Assembly: GCF_003002825.1 (NCBI RefSeq)
Contig: NZ_PVTE01000014.1
Location: 1 to 64,000, forward strand
Length of the DNA stretch: 64,000 nt
From: Spirosoma oryzae
GTDB lineage: Bacteria > Bacteroidota > Bacteroidia > Cytophagales > Spirosomataceae
Direction of reading: 5' to 3'
The notes below the pieces were generated by a model. The model had not been told where the DNA came from. It worked only from the letters and a program-made list of their open reading frames with translations, and searched no databases. Both the position numbers and the translations under genes were made by a program. Shown here one piece after another: positions 51,539-60,669 of the stretch (its first letter is position 1; every line of letters starts with the position of its first letter).

Positions 51539-52783
51539 TCAGGCAGTTAGTTCTTCCGTCTTGACGGGTTCGGTCCGAAATTCCCCTTCCCACTTGGCGA
51601 CAACGCAGGTAGCCACGGCATTACCCGCTACGCTCGTTGCGCTACGACCCATGTCAAGTACCTGATCGATACCTAGTAGCAGCGCCAGTCCTTCGATGGG
51701 CAGGTTGAAGAGCGACATCGTACCGGCAATGACGACCAGCGACGCGCGGGGAACACCGGCAATACCTTTCGAGGTAATCATCAGCGTCAGCATCATCGTA
51801 ATCTGCTGTTCGATCGACAGGGGCACGTGGTACGCCTGTGCAATGAATGCCGTCGCAAAGGTCATGTACAGCATCGACCCGTCGAGGTTGAACGAGTAAC
51901 CCAGTGGCAGCACAAACGAAATGATACGCTCCGAACAGCCAAATCGACGCAGCGCTTCGATGGTTTGCGGGAACGACGCTTCCGAACTAGCCGTACTGAA
52001 CGACAGAACGATAGCTGACCGCACCTCCCGTAGCAGGGCCACATACGGTATTCGTACGACAAGGCAGATTACCGACAATACGACGAAGATGAAAAATAAC
52101 AGGCCACCGAAAAAGCAAAGAATCAGGTAGGCGTAGCCGGTCAGGATACCCAGTCCCTGCTGCGCCACAACGGCGGCAATAGCGCCCAAAACACCGAAGG
52201 GAGCAAACGACATTACGTAACTCGTCACCTTGAACATCGCGTGCGACAGGGCGTCGAGACCTTTGATCAGTATCTTCCCGTAGTCGCCGATAGAGCCGAC
52301 GGCAATACCGAAGAATATGCTGAAAATGACGATCTGCAAAATCTCGTTGTTCGCCATCGCATCGATAAAACTGGTCGGTACGATGTGCGTGATGAAGTTG
52401 TCAAACGTCAGTTTCTGTACTTCGACACCCGTATCCGTGCCTTTCGGGGGCAATGGCAGGCTCATGACTTCGCCCGGCTTCATGATGTTGACGACCAGCA
52501 GACCGACCACCAGCGACAGTATCGTGGCAAAATAGAAGTACGCCAGTGTTTTCAGGCCAACGCGCCCGACGGTACCGAAGTCGCCGAGTTTGGCGATACC
52601 GACCACCAATGTGGCAAAAACCAGCGGCCCGATAATCATTTTTATCAGCCGGAGGAAGATTTTGGAGAGGATGTTCAGGTCGGTACCGGAGAAGCCTGAA
52701 TCGGTTACGGGAAAGAGATAACCAATCAGGATACCGAGCACCATGCCCAGAAAAATGCGTGTAGTAAGGTTCGGTAATTTCAT
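51539..52783 (-). CDS. Dicarboxylate/amino acid:cation symporter (DAACS family)
   Basis: A 414-residue inner-membrane protein of the glutamate/aspartate/dicarboxylate symporter fold (GltP/DctA). Typical stretches: IFLGMVLGILIGYLFP, RLIKMIIGPLVFATLVVGIAKLGD, the serine-rich re-entrant loop SFSTASSEASFPQTIEAL, FVLPLGYSFNLDGSMLYMTFATAFIAQ, and MLTSKGIAGVPRASLVV-like MITSKGIAGVPRASLVVIAG. DQVLDMGRSATSVAGNAVATCVVAKWEGE closes the core. Substrate could be glutamate or C4-dicarboxylate. ATG 52783 (MKLPNLTTRIFLG) lies just after a -7 element; an upstream ATG would lie before it. Confidence 0.95.
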   Translation of the reverse strand: MKLPNLTTRIFLGMVLGILIGYLFPVTDSGFSGTDLNILSKIFLRLIKMIIGPLVFATLVVGIAKLGDFGTVGRVGLKTLAYFYFATILSLVVGLLVVNIMKPGEVMSLPLPPKGTDTGVEVQKLTFDNFITHIVPTSFIDAMANNEILQIVIFSIFFGIAVGSIGDYGKILIKGLDALSHAMFKVTSYVMSFAPFGVLGAIAAVVAQQGLGILTGYAYLILCFFGGLLFFIFVVLSVICLVVRIPYVALLREVRSAIVLSFSTASSEASFPQTIEALRRFGCSERIISFVLPLGYSFNLDGSMLYMTFATAFIAQAYHVPLSIEQQITMMLTLMITSKGIAGVPRASLVVIAGTMSLFNLPIEGLALLLGIDQVLDMGRSATSVAGNAVATCVVAKWEGEFRTEPVKTEELTA

Positions 52784-52805
52784 GCAGTGGGGTATGCGGT
52801 CTGAA

Positions 52806-52813
52806 CAAAAATA
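52806..52813 (-). promoter_or_regulatory. -7 promoter element of the symporter gene
   Basis: The minus strand reads TATTTTTG, matching TAnnTTTG, 22 bases before the ATG. Confidence 0.55.
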
Positions 52814-52929
52814 ACGCAATCCGGGCAGTTACGAAAGCCCGTCCCCCAAACTTGACCCACCACTATCCCATTGGTACTCGTTGCGTACATATACACGCAA
52901 CAACATCCATCAAACAGGCCAGGCCATCT

Positions 52930-53379
52930 TTACTTGACCGGCGAACCAAAAATTCGGCGATAAATGGGTTTCCGATAGGCAAATTGCAGCCACATGACCG
53001 GATAGAGCAGGTAATCGGTCAGGCGGTAAGGCGTACGGAAGGTTATGTCATCGACAATGCGGGTCCCCCCCGAGGAATCGCGCAGAAGCCGGTGTCGATG
53101 ATGCCAGTAAGCCAAAAAGAACGGTAACTTTGTTCCTTGATCGACAAAATAAATTTCGTCAGCGGTAGTCTGCTGATCGACAATGTGACTCGTCCATTCC
53201 TGCCTGAACACCAGAAAGTTAAGCCGGAGTTGGACCACATCGCCCGTCAGACAGCCATCGAACCGAACGACGTCGACGGGTGGAAATGGCGGACTTAATC
53301 GATCAAAAAGTGTCCGGTTGAAGCCGGCCCATACCTGATCGACCGGTTGGCGAACCTGCGTAGTTAGTAAAATGTGCAT
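52930..53379 (-). CDS. SRPBCC-fold ligand-binding protein
   Basis: A 149-residue soluble protein of the START/SRPBCC superfamily. It opens MHILLTTQVRQPVDQVWAGF, then FLVFRQEWTSHIVDQQ, a central DEIYFVDQG and GTRIVDDITFRTPYRLTDYLLYPVMWLQFAYRK. These resemble the cell division inhibitor/SRPBCC entries found across Bacteroidota; the ligand is unknown. There is a hydrophobic cavity type fold but no catalytic motif. It lies upstream of the symporter gene on the same strand, with 147 bases between. Confidence 0.85.
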   Translation of the reverse strand: MHILLTTQVRQPVDQVWAGFNRTLFDRLSPPFPPVDVVRFDGCLTGDVVQLRLNFLVFRQEWTSHIVDQQTTADEIYFVDQGTKLPFFLAYWHHRHRLLRDSSGGTRIVDDITFRTPYRLTDYLLYPVMWLQFAYRKPIYRRIFGSPVK

Positions 53380-53449
53380 GAACCGTAAACGAATTGCTTA
53401 CTCACTTTTCCCTGAATACTGCGATAAAAAATAAGCACAGGGTGGTTAC

Positions 53450-53471
53450 TAGATGCGAAGTTGCGCATCTA
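53450..53471. repeat. Small hairpin upstream of the hybrid sensor gene
   Basis: TAGATGCG-AAGTTG-CGCATCTA, an 8-bp perfect inverted repeat 64 bases before the hybrid sensor ATG. It may be an operator or a leader hairpin. Confidence 0.4.
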
Positions 53472-53534
53472 CTGCGTTTTTAAAGGGCATATCAGCACCT
53501 GTGTTCCGGATCGACTTGACGTTTAGTACACTGT

Positions 53535-56500
53535 ATGCATTGGCTGAGGTACTGGTTTTTAGGGGTGATTGCCAGCTTGTCCATACAGACAGGCTTTCCG
53601 GCATCGCCCACACCGGAGTACCTGTCGGTGCGAACCGGTCTGCCACAGGGCTTCGTCAGCGCCATCGTACAAAGTCGACGGGGGTTTATGTGGTTTGCCA
53701 CCCGCAATGGCCTCTGCCGCTACGACGGATCGCGGTACAAGGTATTTACCTACGAGCCGCTGAACGACCGCTCGCTTTCCTACAGCAGTATTGTCGACAT
53801 ACAGACCGATCGGGCCGGCTGGCTCTGGCTGCAAACTGAAGACAATCACATAGACCGCTTCAACCCTGTATCGGAGCAGGCCACGCGGGTGTCGAACACG
53901 AAAGCGTTTCGGCAACTGACGGCAGCGTCGCCCCTGGCGGGAATGGCCGTCGATACCACCAGGGGCGTATGGGTCGTTACCCGGGCGGGCGTATTGGCGC
54001 ACCTGAATAGTACCGGGCAGCTTACCGACCGGCAGGCGCTACCCGGTGTAGGCACGGAGCCACCGCTGATTCACTCAATCTTTACCGACCGGACAGGACT
54101 CGTCTGGCTGGGTGGCCGCACGGGGCTGTACCAGTACAATCCAGCGACTCGTCAGGTACGACAGTTTGGCGCGGCCACGGGTTTACCCCAGCAACCTGTT
54201 CGTTTCCTGCGGCAACGGAGCAATGGCGAACTGGTTGTCGGTACGGCAGGCCACCTTTACTTTTTCAACCCGCGACTGGCTACCACCCGGCTGATCCTCG
54301 AACTACCCGGTCAGGCGCGCGTACCCCTGTTTGCGCAGGGACCGGGGGGTAAGGAATACGTCGACCTGAACACATTCACCGATAAAAACGGCCTCACACC
54401 CCTTCCGGTCAATATCCGGCAGGTTCCACCCACGCCAGATTGCATGCTGATCGACCAGTCGAATACGCTTTGGATCGGCACGGCGGGCAACGGCATTGTC
54501 AAAGTCAGTCTCAACCCATTGCCATTTACAGCCATACCGTCTCAATCGTTTGCGGTCGATTGGCTGACGCAGCAGTTGCTTGTTCCCGCATCGGTGATTC
54601 CGCCGGCCATATCGACACAAAGTCCGACCGGCATCCGATACCGTTTCGATCAGGCCGGTAGTTGCTGGCTGGGTGGACCACAACTCCCCTTGTATCGGTA
54701 CAACCTGACGACCCAACGGTTCACACCACTCACGACAAAGGGCATACCCGGCGACTGGCTGACCAACGGGAATCTGTACAGTCGTGCCCTGACGATCGAT
54801 GCCGCCAAGAATATGTGGGCCCTGACCGATGCCAGTGGTCGTCGGCTTGTGCAGTACGATCGCGTCCGCGACCGGTTTCTGGCGTGGCCGTTGCTACCCG
54901 ACACCTATCCCGCCGTCGCCGTCAACGACATGAGTGTCGACGGCGATCACGTCTACCTGGCGACCCAGGGCAACGGGCTTATTCGTGTTGATCGTACGGC
55001 CAAGCGAATCATTCACTGGCGGGAAGATCCCCAGCGTTCTGATGCGCTGCCCATCCGCTATTTACTCAGCTTACAGCAGGACTCCGATCAATATGATTAT
55101 CTCTGGATTGGCACCTACGGCCGGGGTCTGTGCCGACTCGACAAGCGAACCGGGCAAATTCGCACGTTCACTGTAGAGCAGGGTCTGCCCGACAATGTTG
55201 TTTACGGGATTCAACCCGACCGGGCGGGGCATCTGTGGCTCAGTACGAACCGGGGCCTTTGTCGATTCGACACCCGCTCCTTCGACGTTCGCACGTACAC
55301 CAGTGACGACGGCCTGCCCAGCGATGAGTTCATCCGGCACCAGGCCATTGCCTTACCGGATGGGCGACTGGTTTTCGGTGGCATAGGCGGCTACGTAAGT
55401 TTTCGACCGAACCAGATTCAGGATGATCCCTACGCCCCATCGGTAGCACTGACAAGCTTGCGCATCAATAACAAAGCCGTTAATCCGCTCAGCCCCGACT
55501 CGCCCGTTGCCGCGTCGATCGAGCAGTTGACGGCGCTTCAGCTGACACACCGGCAGAACTTCCTGGCGTTCGACTTTGCCGCGCTTCAATACAATCAGAG
55601 TGGACAGAATCAGTTTCGGTACAAACTTATCGGACTCGATAACGACTGGGTTTACAGCGGTAGTCAAAGCACGGCTACCTACACCAACCTATCGCCGGCC
55701 ACGTACACGTTCGTCGTTAATGCGTCGAATACGTCGGGCGTGTGGAGCCCGGAAACCCGACAGATTCGGCTTACGATTCAACCAGCTCCCTGGGCCAGCT
55801 GGTGGGCTTACACGCTCTATGCACTGCTGCTGATCCTGTTGGTAACCATTTTCGTTCGCGTACGGGTTCGGCGGGTTCAACTGCGTAGTCAGGTGGCGCT
55901 CAAAGAACAGGAGTCGCGGCAATTACAGCAACTGGATCAGTGGCGGTCGCGCTTTTTTGCGAACATCACCCACGAGTTCCGTACGCCGTTGACGCTGATT
56001 CTACCTCCGCTGGAACTTACGCTGGCCGAAATCAGCGACCCGCAACAACGGAATCGCCTGACGCTGGTACACCGTAACGCAACCCAGCTGTTGCGGCTTA
56101 TCAACGAACTGCTCGACATGGCCCGCATGGAAGCGGGTAACCTTCGCCTGACACTTACGCAGGCCAATCTGGTCGATTTTGTGGAGCAGATCGTGGCCGT
56201 TTTCGTGGAGGAAGCGCAGCGCCAGTCGGTCCGGCTTCAGTTTCAGACGCAACTGACACACAACAGCTACCAGTTCGATGCCGATAAGCTGGAAAAAATC
56301 ATCAACAATCTGCTGATCAACGCGCTCAAATTCACGTCGGCTAACGGGCAGATTGACGTAGCCTTAAGTCAGCAGTCCTTACTCGTTACGAAGGCCGGAA
56401 CACAGGGGGAGTCGCTCGTCGATCATGTGCGGCTTACGGTCCGTGATACGGGAACAGGCATCTCGCCCGGCGATCTTTCGCACATTTTCGAACGCTTCTA

Positions 56501-57512
56501 CCAGGCCGATCCTACCCGCGATCGACCCGTGGGCAGTTCCGGCATCGGCCTGTCGTACGTCAGCGAACTTGTCGAATTAATGAACGGCACGATTCGGGTC
56601 GAAAGCCAGCCCGGTCAGGGAACAACGTTTACCGTCGATCTGCCGCTTGCCCCGGTTCTTGTCACGGCACGACCTGCTGCTCCCGCAAACGATACCCCGT
56701 CGGCCAATGCAGCGGACGCGTCGACCGAATCAGACACGCCACCCGGACAGACGCAAATTCTGCTGGTGGAAGATAGCAATGATATTGCCGAATTCGTTGT
56801 CAGTATCCTCAGTGACGACTGGTCGGTGCAGCGGGCGCGCAATGGACGCGAAGGTATCGATATGGCGCTTCGTTACGGGCCGGATCTGATTATCAGTGAC
56901 GTACTGATGCCCGAACTGGACGGGTACGAACTGTGCCGTCAGCTCAAGCAAAATCCGGCGACCAGCCACATTCCCATTCTACTGCTGACGGCCAAATCAG
57001 CCGCCGAAAGTCGACTGAAGGGTCTCTCGGCAGGCGCTGACGATTACCTGACGAAACCTTTTCAGGTCGACGAGTTGCGGTGGCGGGTACGGAATCGGCT
57101 GGAGCAGCAGCGTCGGACCCGTTTGCATTTACGGAGTCAGTTGCTGGGCGAAGGGCACTTGCCCGCTACCAGCCCGGAGCCCGCCGATGAGTTTATGAAC
57201 AGGGTGTACGATGCCATCCGCACCCAACTGGATAATCCCAAGTTCGGCGTTGGCGATCTGGCCGAAGCGGTTCAGCTGAGCCGGATGCACCTGAACCGGA
57301 AGTTGAAGACGCTGGCGGGACTCTCCCCCAACGAACTAATCCGCGCCGTACGCCTGAACCGGGCGGGCGAAATGCTGCTGGGGCATACGTCCGTGTCGTC
57401 CGTAGCGTACGCCGTCGGTTTCGACAACCCGGCCTATTTCTCCAAAGTTTTCAAGGAGCATTACGGCGTCACGCCCTCCGAATTTGTCGAGCAGCACCGC
57501 TCCGACAGTTGA
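53535..57512 (+). CDS. Hybrid two-component system sensor with AraC output (HTCS)
   Basis: A 1325-residue one-protein signalling system. A signal peptide/anchor is followed by periplasmic two-component-regulator propeller repeats (about residues 30-640; e.g. GFMWFATRNGLCRYDG, GLVWLGGRTGLYQYNP, LWIGTYGRGLCRLD), then a Y_Y_Y domain (about 660-745), a transmembrane helix (about 753-775), HisKA with His813 in FFANITHEFRTPLT, and an ATPase (GTGISPGDLSHIFERFYQ, GSSGIGLSY). A receiver has Asp1122 in DLIISDVLMPELDGYE, and an AraC helix-turn-helix ends the chain (about 1215-1325). Such proteins usually sense oligosaccharides and switch on SusC/D loci; none is nearby, so it is orphan here. Confidence 0.95.
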   Translation: MHWLRYWFLGVIASLSIQTGFPASPTPEYLSVRTGLPQGFVSAIVQSRRGFMWFATRNGLCRYDGSRYKVFTYEPLNDRSLSYSSIVDIQTDRAGWLWLQTEDNHIDRFNPVSEQATRVSNTKAFRQLTAASPLAGMAVDTTRGVWVVTRAGVLAHLNSTGQLTDRQALPGVGTEPPLIHSIFTDRTGLVWLGGRTGLYQYNPATRQVRQFGAATGLPQQPVRFLRQRSNGELVVGTAGHLYFFNPRLATTRLILELPGQARVPLFAQGPGGKEYVDLNTFTDKNGLTPLPVNIRQVPPTPDCMLIDQSNTLWIGTAGNGIVKVSLNPLPFTAIPSQSFAVDWLTQQLLVPASVIPPAISTQSPTGIRYRFDQAGSCWLGGPQLPLYRYNLTTQRFTPLTTKGIPGDWLTNGNLYSRALTIDAAKNMWALTDASGRRLVQYDRVRDRFLAWPLLPDTYPAVAVNDMSVDGDHVYLATQGNGLIRVDRTAKRIIHWREDPQRSDALPIRYLLSLQQDSDQYDYLWIGTYGRGLCRLDKRTGQIRTFTVEQGLPDNVVYGIQPDRAGHLWLSTNRGLCRFDTRSFDVRTYTSDDGLPSDEFIRHQAIALPDGRLVFGGIGGYVSFRPNQIQDDPYAPSVALTSLRINNKAVNPLSPDSPVAASIEQLTALQLTHRQNFLAFDFAALQYNQSGQNQFRYKLIGLDNDWVYSGSQSTATYTNLSPATYTFVVNASNTSGVWSPETRQIRLTIQPAPWASWWAYTLYALLLILLVTIFVRVRVRRVQLRSQVALKEQESRQLQQLDQWRSRFFANITHEFRTPLTLILPPLELTLAEISDPQQRNRLTLVHRNATQLLRLINELLDMARMEAGNLRLTLTQANLVDFVEQIVAVFVEEAQRQSVRLQFQTQLTHNSYQFDADKLEKIINNLLINALKFTSANGQIDVALSQQSLLVTKAGTQGESLVDHVRLTVRDTGTGISPGDLSHIFERFYQADPTRDRPVGSSGIGLSYVSELVELMNGTIRVESQPGQGTTFTVDLPLAPVLVTARPAAPANDTPSANAADASTESDTPPGQTQILLVEDSNDIAEFVVSILSDDWSVQRARNGREGIDMALRYGPDLIISDVLMPELDGYELCRQLKQNPATSHIPILLLTAKSAAESRLKGLSAGADDYLTKPFQVDELRWRVRNRLEQQRRTRLHLRSQLLGEGHLPATSPEPADEFMNRVYDAIRTQLDNPKFGVGDLAEAVQLSRMHLNRKLKTLAGLSPNELIRAVRLNRAGEMLLGHTSVSSVAYAVGFDNPAYFSKVFKEHYGVTPSEFVEQHRSDS

Positions 57513-57744
57513 TTCCAATTGCCCGTTTGCTGATGCCCGAATATGGTTCGTATATAGATAACCGTATCGATAAGCGAGCCCCATTCGTACCCCATTTTTA
57601 ACCGTTCGTACACATACCGACGGCCTATTTTACCGATGTTCTAAAATTGATAGGGCGTGTTACATAACTGTACGTCGGTTGATTAACAGCTGCTTAAACT
57701 TGCATACAGCTTTCCTGGAAGCACCATCAGCCCCTATCAACCAC

Positions 57745-58143
57745 ATGACCTACTTTTCGTCTATCACACCTGCATCGCGTACGATGCCCGCCGATTGGCC
57801 CCCTCTTAAACTGTACTTGCGAGAATCAGGACGTCAGTCGTTCCCCGTCGCTGACCTGGTTTACATGCAGGCCGTAGCGAACTACAGCTGGCTTAACTGG
57901 ATGGATGGGAAGCGGATGCTGATGCCCCGTACCCTCAAGTACTACACCCCTAAATTACCGTCCGACTGGTTTATCCGCCTTCACCGCAACTGTGTGGTCA
58001 ACCGTCGGTACATCGAGCGGCTGGAGCGCACCGAGACGGGTGGCGTCGTACACCTGTCGACAGGCGACCACCTCCCCGTATCGCGCCGGCGCTGGAGTAC
58101 GGTCCGCCGGCAGTTGGTATCCATCATGCCGCACCTCAACTAG
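57745..58143 (+). CDS. LytTR DNA-binding domain protein
   Basis: A 132-residue protein with a LytTR domain: VADLVYMQAVANYSWLNWMDGKRMLMPRTLKYYTPKLPSDWFIRLHRNCVVNRRYIERL and HLPVSRRRWSTVRRQL. No receiver domain. ATG 57745 (MTYFSSITPASRTM) is preferred to 57679, because a near -7 element (TAAACTTGC, 57694-57702) lies between the two. It lies 230 bases downstream of the hybrid sensor and may answer to a kinase elsewhere or act alone. It is followed by two long hairpins. Confidence 0.85.
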   Translation: MTYFSSITPASRTMPADWPPLKLYLRESGRQSFPVADLVYMQAVANYSWLNWMDGKRMLMPRTLKYYTPKLPSDWFIRLHRNCVVNRRYIERLERTETGGVVHLSTGDHLPVSRRRWSTVRRQLVSIMPHLN

Positions 58144-58152
58144 TCCAACAGA

Positions 58153-58205
58153 CACCAAAAAGGCGGGGGGCAAATCGAATCGATTTGCCCCCCGCCTTTT
58201 TGGTG
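58153..58205. terminator. 25-bp perfect hairpin, bidirectional terminator
   Basis: Arms 58153-58177 and 58181-58205 are perfectly complementary, with A5 and T5 runs flanking a GC-rich core, so it can act on both the LytTR gene and the convergent glyS. Confidence 0.88.
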
Positions 58206-58209
58206 CAGC

Positions 58210-58276
58210 GTATTCAGTTTTCGGTATACGGTCCCATACGAGACAGGCTGAAAACCGTATACCGAAAACTGAATAC
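58210..58276. repeat. Word-repeat hairpin before the glyS stop
   Basis: The arms 58210-58232 and 58254-58276 pair perfectly over 23 bp. They are built from GTATTC, GTTTTCGGTA and TACGGT words akin to those at 36625 and 41754. It lies 6 bases from the glyS stop and directly after another long hairpin. Confidence 0.8.
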
Positions 58277-58282
58277 CGAAAG

Positions 58283-59791
58283 TTACATCTTCTCCAGTAC
58301 GCGCTCCATCGACACTTCCTGCCCGATGCGTGCTTTGAGTTCGCTGATGGGAATGCGGATTTGCTCGGTGGTGTCGCGGTACCGGATGGTTACGGTATCG
58401 TCTTCCAGCGTTTGGTAATCGACGGCAATACAGAACGGCGTACCGATCAGGTCCTGCCGGGTGTAGCGTTTGCCGATGGCATCCCGCTCTTCATAGATCA
58501 CCCGGAATTCCGACCGCAGGCTCTTCACGATCTGTTCGGCTTTCTCGGGCAGACCGTCCTTCCGTACTAGCGGGAATACAGCGGCTTTGACCGGTGCCAG
58601 TGCCGGGTGCAGCTTCAGGTAGGTACGCTCCTTCTTCTCGTCGCCTTCGCCGACAGTCTCGCGGGTAAAGGCATTACAGAACGTTGCCAGGAACAGCCGG
58701 TCAGCACCGACCGACGTTTCCACGACGTACGGAACGTAGTTGCCGTAAGGCTTACCCGTTGCCGGATCAACTTCATTGTCGAAGTATTGCTGCTTTTTCC
58801 GGCTCAGCTCCTGGTGCGCTTTCAGGTCGAAGTCCGTCCGCGAGTGAATACCTTCCATTTCGCGGAAGCCAAATGGAAATTTGTATTCGATATCGACGGC
58901 AGCGTTGGCGTAGTGCGCCAGCTTTTCGTGGATATGAAATTTTAGCTTTTCAGCGGGCAGGCCAATTGCCTGGTGGAATTTCATCCGCGTGTCCCGCCAC
59001 TGCTCGTACCAGCTCATTTCCGTGCCGGGCCGTACGAAAAACTGCATCTCCATCTGTTCGAATTCGCGCATGCGGAACGTGAACTGACGGGCTACGATCT
59101 CATTCCGGAACGCTTTCCCGATCTGCGCAATACCGAACGGCACTTTCATCCGCCCGGTTTTCTGCACGTTCAGGAAGTTGACAAAGATACCCTGCGCCGT
59201 TTCGGGCCGGAGGTAGATCAGACTGGCGTCTTCGGCCAGCGACCCTACCTGCGTCGAAAACATCAGGTTGAACTGCCGTACCTCGGTCCAGTTATCGGTA
59301 CCCGAAACCGGATCTTTGATCCCTTCGGCGATAATCAGGTTGCGAACGCCGTCCAGATCGTTTTCGCCCAGCAAACGGCCCATTTCCTGTAGTAGCGCAC
59401 TGCTGCGCGCTTCGTCGCCCGCGTTGGCGTACTCTTCGGCTTTTAACTCAAGCAACTGATCGGCGCGATACCGCTTTTTGGAATCGCGGTTATCGATCAT
59501 CGGATCGTTGAATGAATCGACGTGGCCCGACGCTTTCCAGGTCAGCGGGTGCATGAAAATCGACGCATCGATACCGACCACGTTGTCGTGGAGTTGCGTC
59601 ATGGCTTTCCACCACAGCGTTTTCAGGTTGTTCTTCAGTTCAACCCCGTTCTGACCGTAGTCGTACACGGCCTGTAGCCCATCGTAGATTTCGGAAGACG
59701 GAAATACGAAGCCGTATTCCTTAGCGTGGGCAATTATATCCTGCAAGGATGCCGCCGGCGTTTCGGCGGGCGCGTTTTGTGTAGTGCTCAT
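58283..59791 (-). CDS. glyS: Glycyl-tRNA synthetase (single-chain, alpha2 type)
   Basis: A 502-residue class II synthetase of the eukaryote-like dimeric form. Motifs: YGFVFPSSEIYDGLQAVYDYGQNG, FMHPLTWKASGHVDSFNDPM, LIYLRPETAQGIFVNF, VPFGIAQIGKAFRNEI (motif 2 region), the REFEQMEMQFFV core and VGADRLFLATFCNAF with motif 3 arginine, then a C-terminal anticodon-binding domain (APVKAAVFPLVRKDGLPEKAEQIV). ATG 59791 (MSTTQNAPAETPA) is next to its -7 element; an earlier in-frame ATG lies upstream of that element and is rejected. Confidence 0.96.
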   Translation of the reverse strand: MSTTQNAPAETPAASLQDIIAHAKEYGFVFPSSEIYDGLQAVYDYGQNGVELKNNLKTLWWKAMTQLHDNVVGIDASIFMHPLTWKASGHVDSFNDPMIDNRDSKKRYRADQLLELKAEEYANAGDEARSSALLQEMGRLLGENDLDGVRNLIIAEGIKDPVSGTDNWTEVRQFNLMFSTQVGSLAEDASLIYLRPETAQGIFVNFLNVQKTGRMKVPFGIAQIGKAFRNEIVARQFTFRMREFEQMEMQFFVRPGTEMSWYEQWRDTRMKFHQAIGLPAEKLKFHIHEKLAHYANAAVDIEYKFPFGFREMEGIHSRTDFDLKAHQELSRKKQQYFDNEVDPATGKPYGNYVPYVVETSVGADRLFLATFCNAFTRETVGEGDEKKERTYLKLHPALAPVKAAVFPLVRKDGLPEKAEQIVKSLRSEFRVIYEERDAIGKRYTRQDLIGTPFCIAVDYQTLEDDTVTIRYRDTTEQIRIPISELKARIGQEVSMERVLEKM

Positions 59792-59799
59792 ACGTAACC

Positions 59800-59808
59800 G
59801 CAAAAGTA
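59800..59808 (-). promoter_or_regulatory. -7 promoter element of glyS
   Basis: The minus strand reads TACTTTTGC, a full match, ending 8 bases before the glyS ATG. Confidence 0.7.
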
Positions 59809-59932
59809 CAATAACCAATCACAAGGCCGTATACCCACCCGCTTTTTCGCCGATAACCGCCTGTACGACCCTTTCCCCGGCAAACCGTGATCTGGACCGT
59901 CTAGCAACATAATCTCGAAACTAGTGGTCGGT

Positions 59933-59955
59933 TCGCTACAATATTTTTGTTGCGA
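59933..59955 (+). promoter_or_regulatory. -7 element within an operator-like inverted repeat, before the ECF sigma gene
   Basis: TATTTTTG (59942-59949) matches TAnnTTTG. It is framed by TCGCTACAA (59933-59941) and TTGTTGCGA (59947-59955), which are inverted copies with one mismatch, a layout expected for a repressor or autoregulatory site over the promoter. Confidence 0.5.
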
Positions 59956-60003
59956 AACCGACTATGTCCGTATGAGCCGCTCTTTTGACGACTTTGATTA
60001 CCC

Positions 60004-60624
60004 GTGAATGCAATCCCGCTGACATATACCCAGTTGATGCCGCCAATGGATGACCCAGACGCAGGTGGCTGGCAGGCGCAGAACGACCAGATTCAGGAAA
60101 CGGTCCGGCGCGAACGCGGTCGCCTGCTCGACTTTATCCGTCGTCGCCTGCCCGATGCCGAAGCCGCCGAAGACGTACTCCAGGACGTTTTCTATGAATT
60201 GACAGAAGCGTACCGACTGACGCGCCCCATCGGACGGGCAGCCGCGTGGCTTTTTGCGGTGGCCCGTAACAAAATTGCCGACTGGTACCGCAGACCCAAG
60301 GCTTTTTCGCTCAACGCACCACGCGCGAACGATACTTTTTCTGACGATGACGTACCGATGCTCATGGATTTCATCGGCGACGATGATTCGCCCGAAACAG
60401 AGTTGTTTCGCGAAGCATTTCTGGATGCGCTGACGGCCGCCCTCGGCGAGTTACCTGCCGAGCAGCGAGACGTGTTCTGGCGGCACGAAATGGATGGTCA
60501 ATCGTTCAACGCGATGTCGGCTGAACTGGGTGTTCCGGTCAATACGTTACTATCGCGAAAACGGTATGCGGTGCTGCACCTGCGCGAACGGTTGCAGGAT
60601 TTGTATGACGACCTGACCGATTGA
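60004..60624 (+). CDS. ECF-type RNA polymerase sigma factor
   Basis: A 206-residue sigma-70 family protein with region 2 (RRERGRLLDFIRRRLPDAEAAEDVLQDVFYELTEAYRL, then GRAAAWLFAVARNKIADWYRRPKA) and region 4 (ALGELPAEQRDVFWRHEMDGQSFNAMSAELGVPVNTLLSRKRYAVLHLRERL). Regions 1 and 3 are absent, as in ECF factors. A GTG start at 60004 is used; ATG 60037 or 60046 is possible. No anti-sigma factor with a recognisable domain is adjacent, but a small membrane protein gene follows after 45 bases and may serve that role. Confidence 0.92.
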   Translation: MNAIPLTYTQLMPPMDDPDAGGWQAQNDQIQETVRRERGRLLDFIRRRLPDAEAAEDVLQDVFYELTEAYRLTRPIGRAAAWLFAVARNKIADWYRRPKAFSLNAPRANDTFSDDDVPMLMDFIGDDDSPETELFREAFLDALTAALGELPAEQRDVFWRHEMDGQSFNAMSAELGVPVNTLLSRKRYAVLHLRERLQDLYDDLTD

Positions 60625-60669
60625 CTGTTCACTCCATTTTTATTACGTAACGCACCTGTCACTGCGCGC

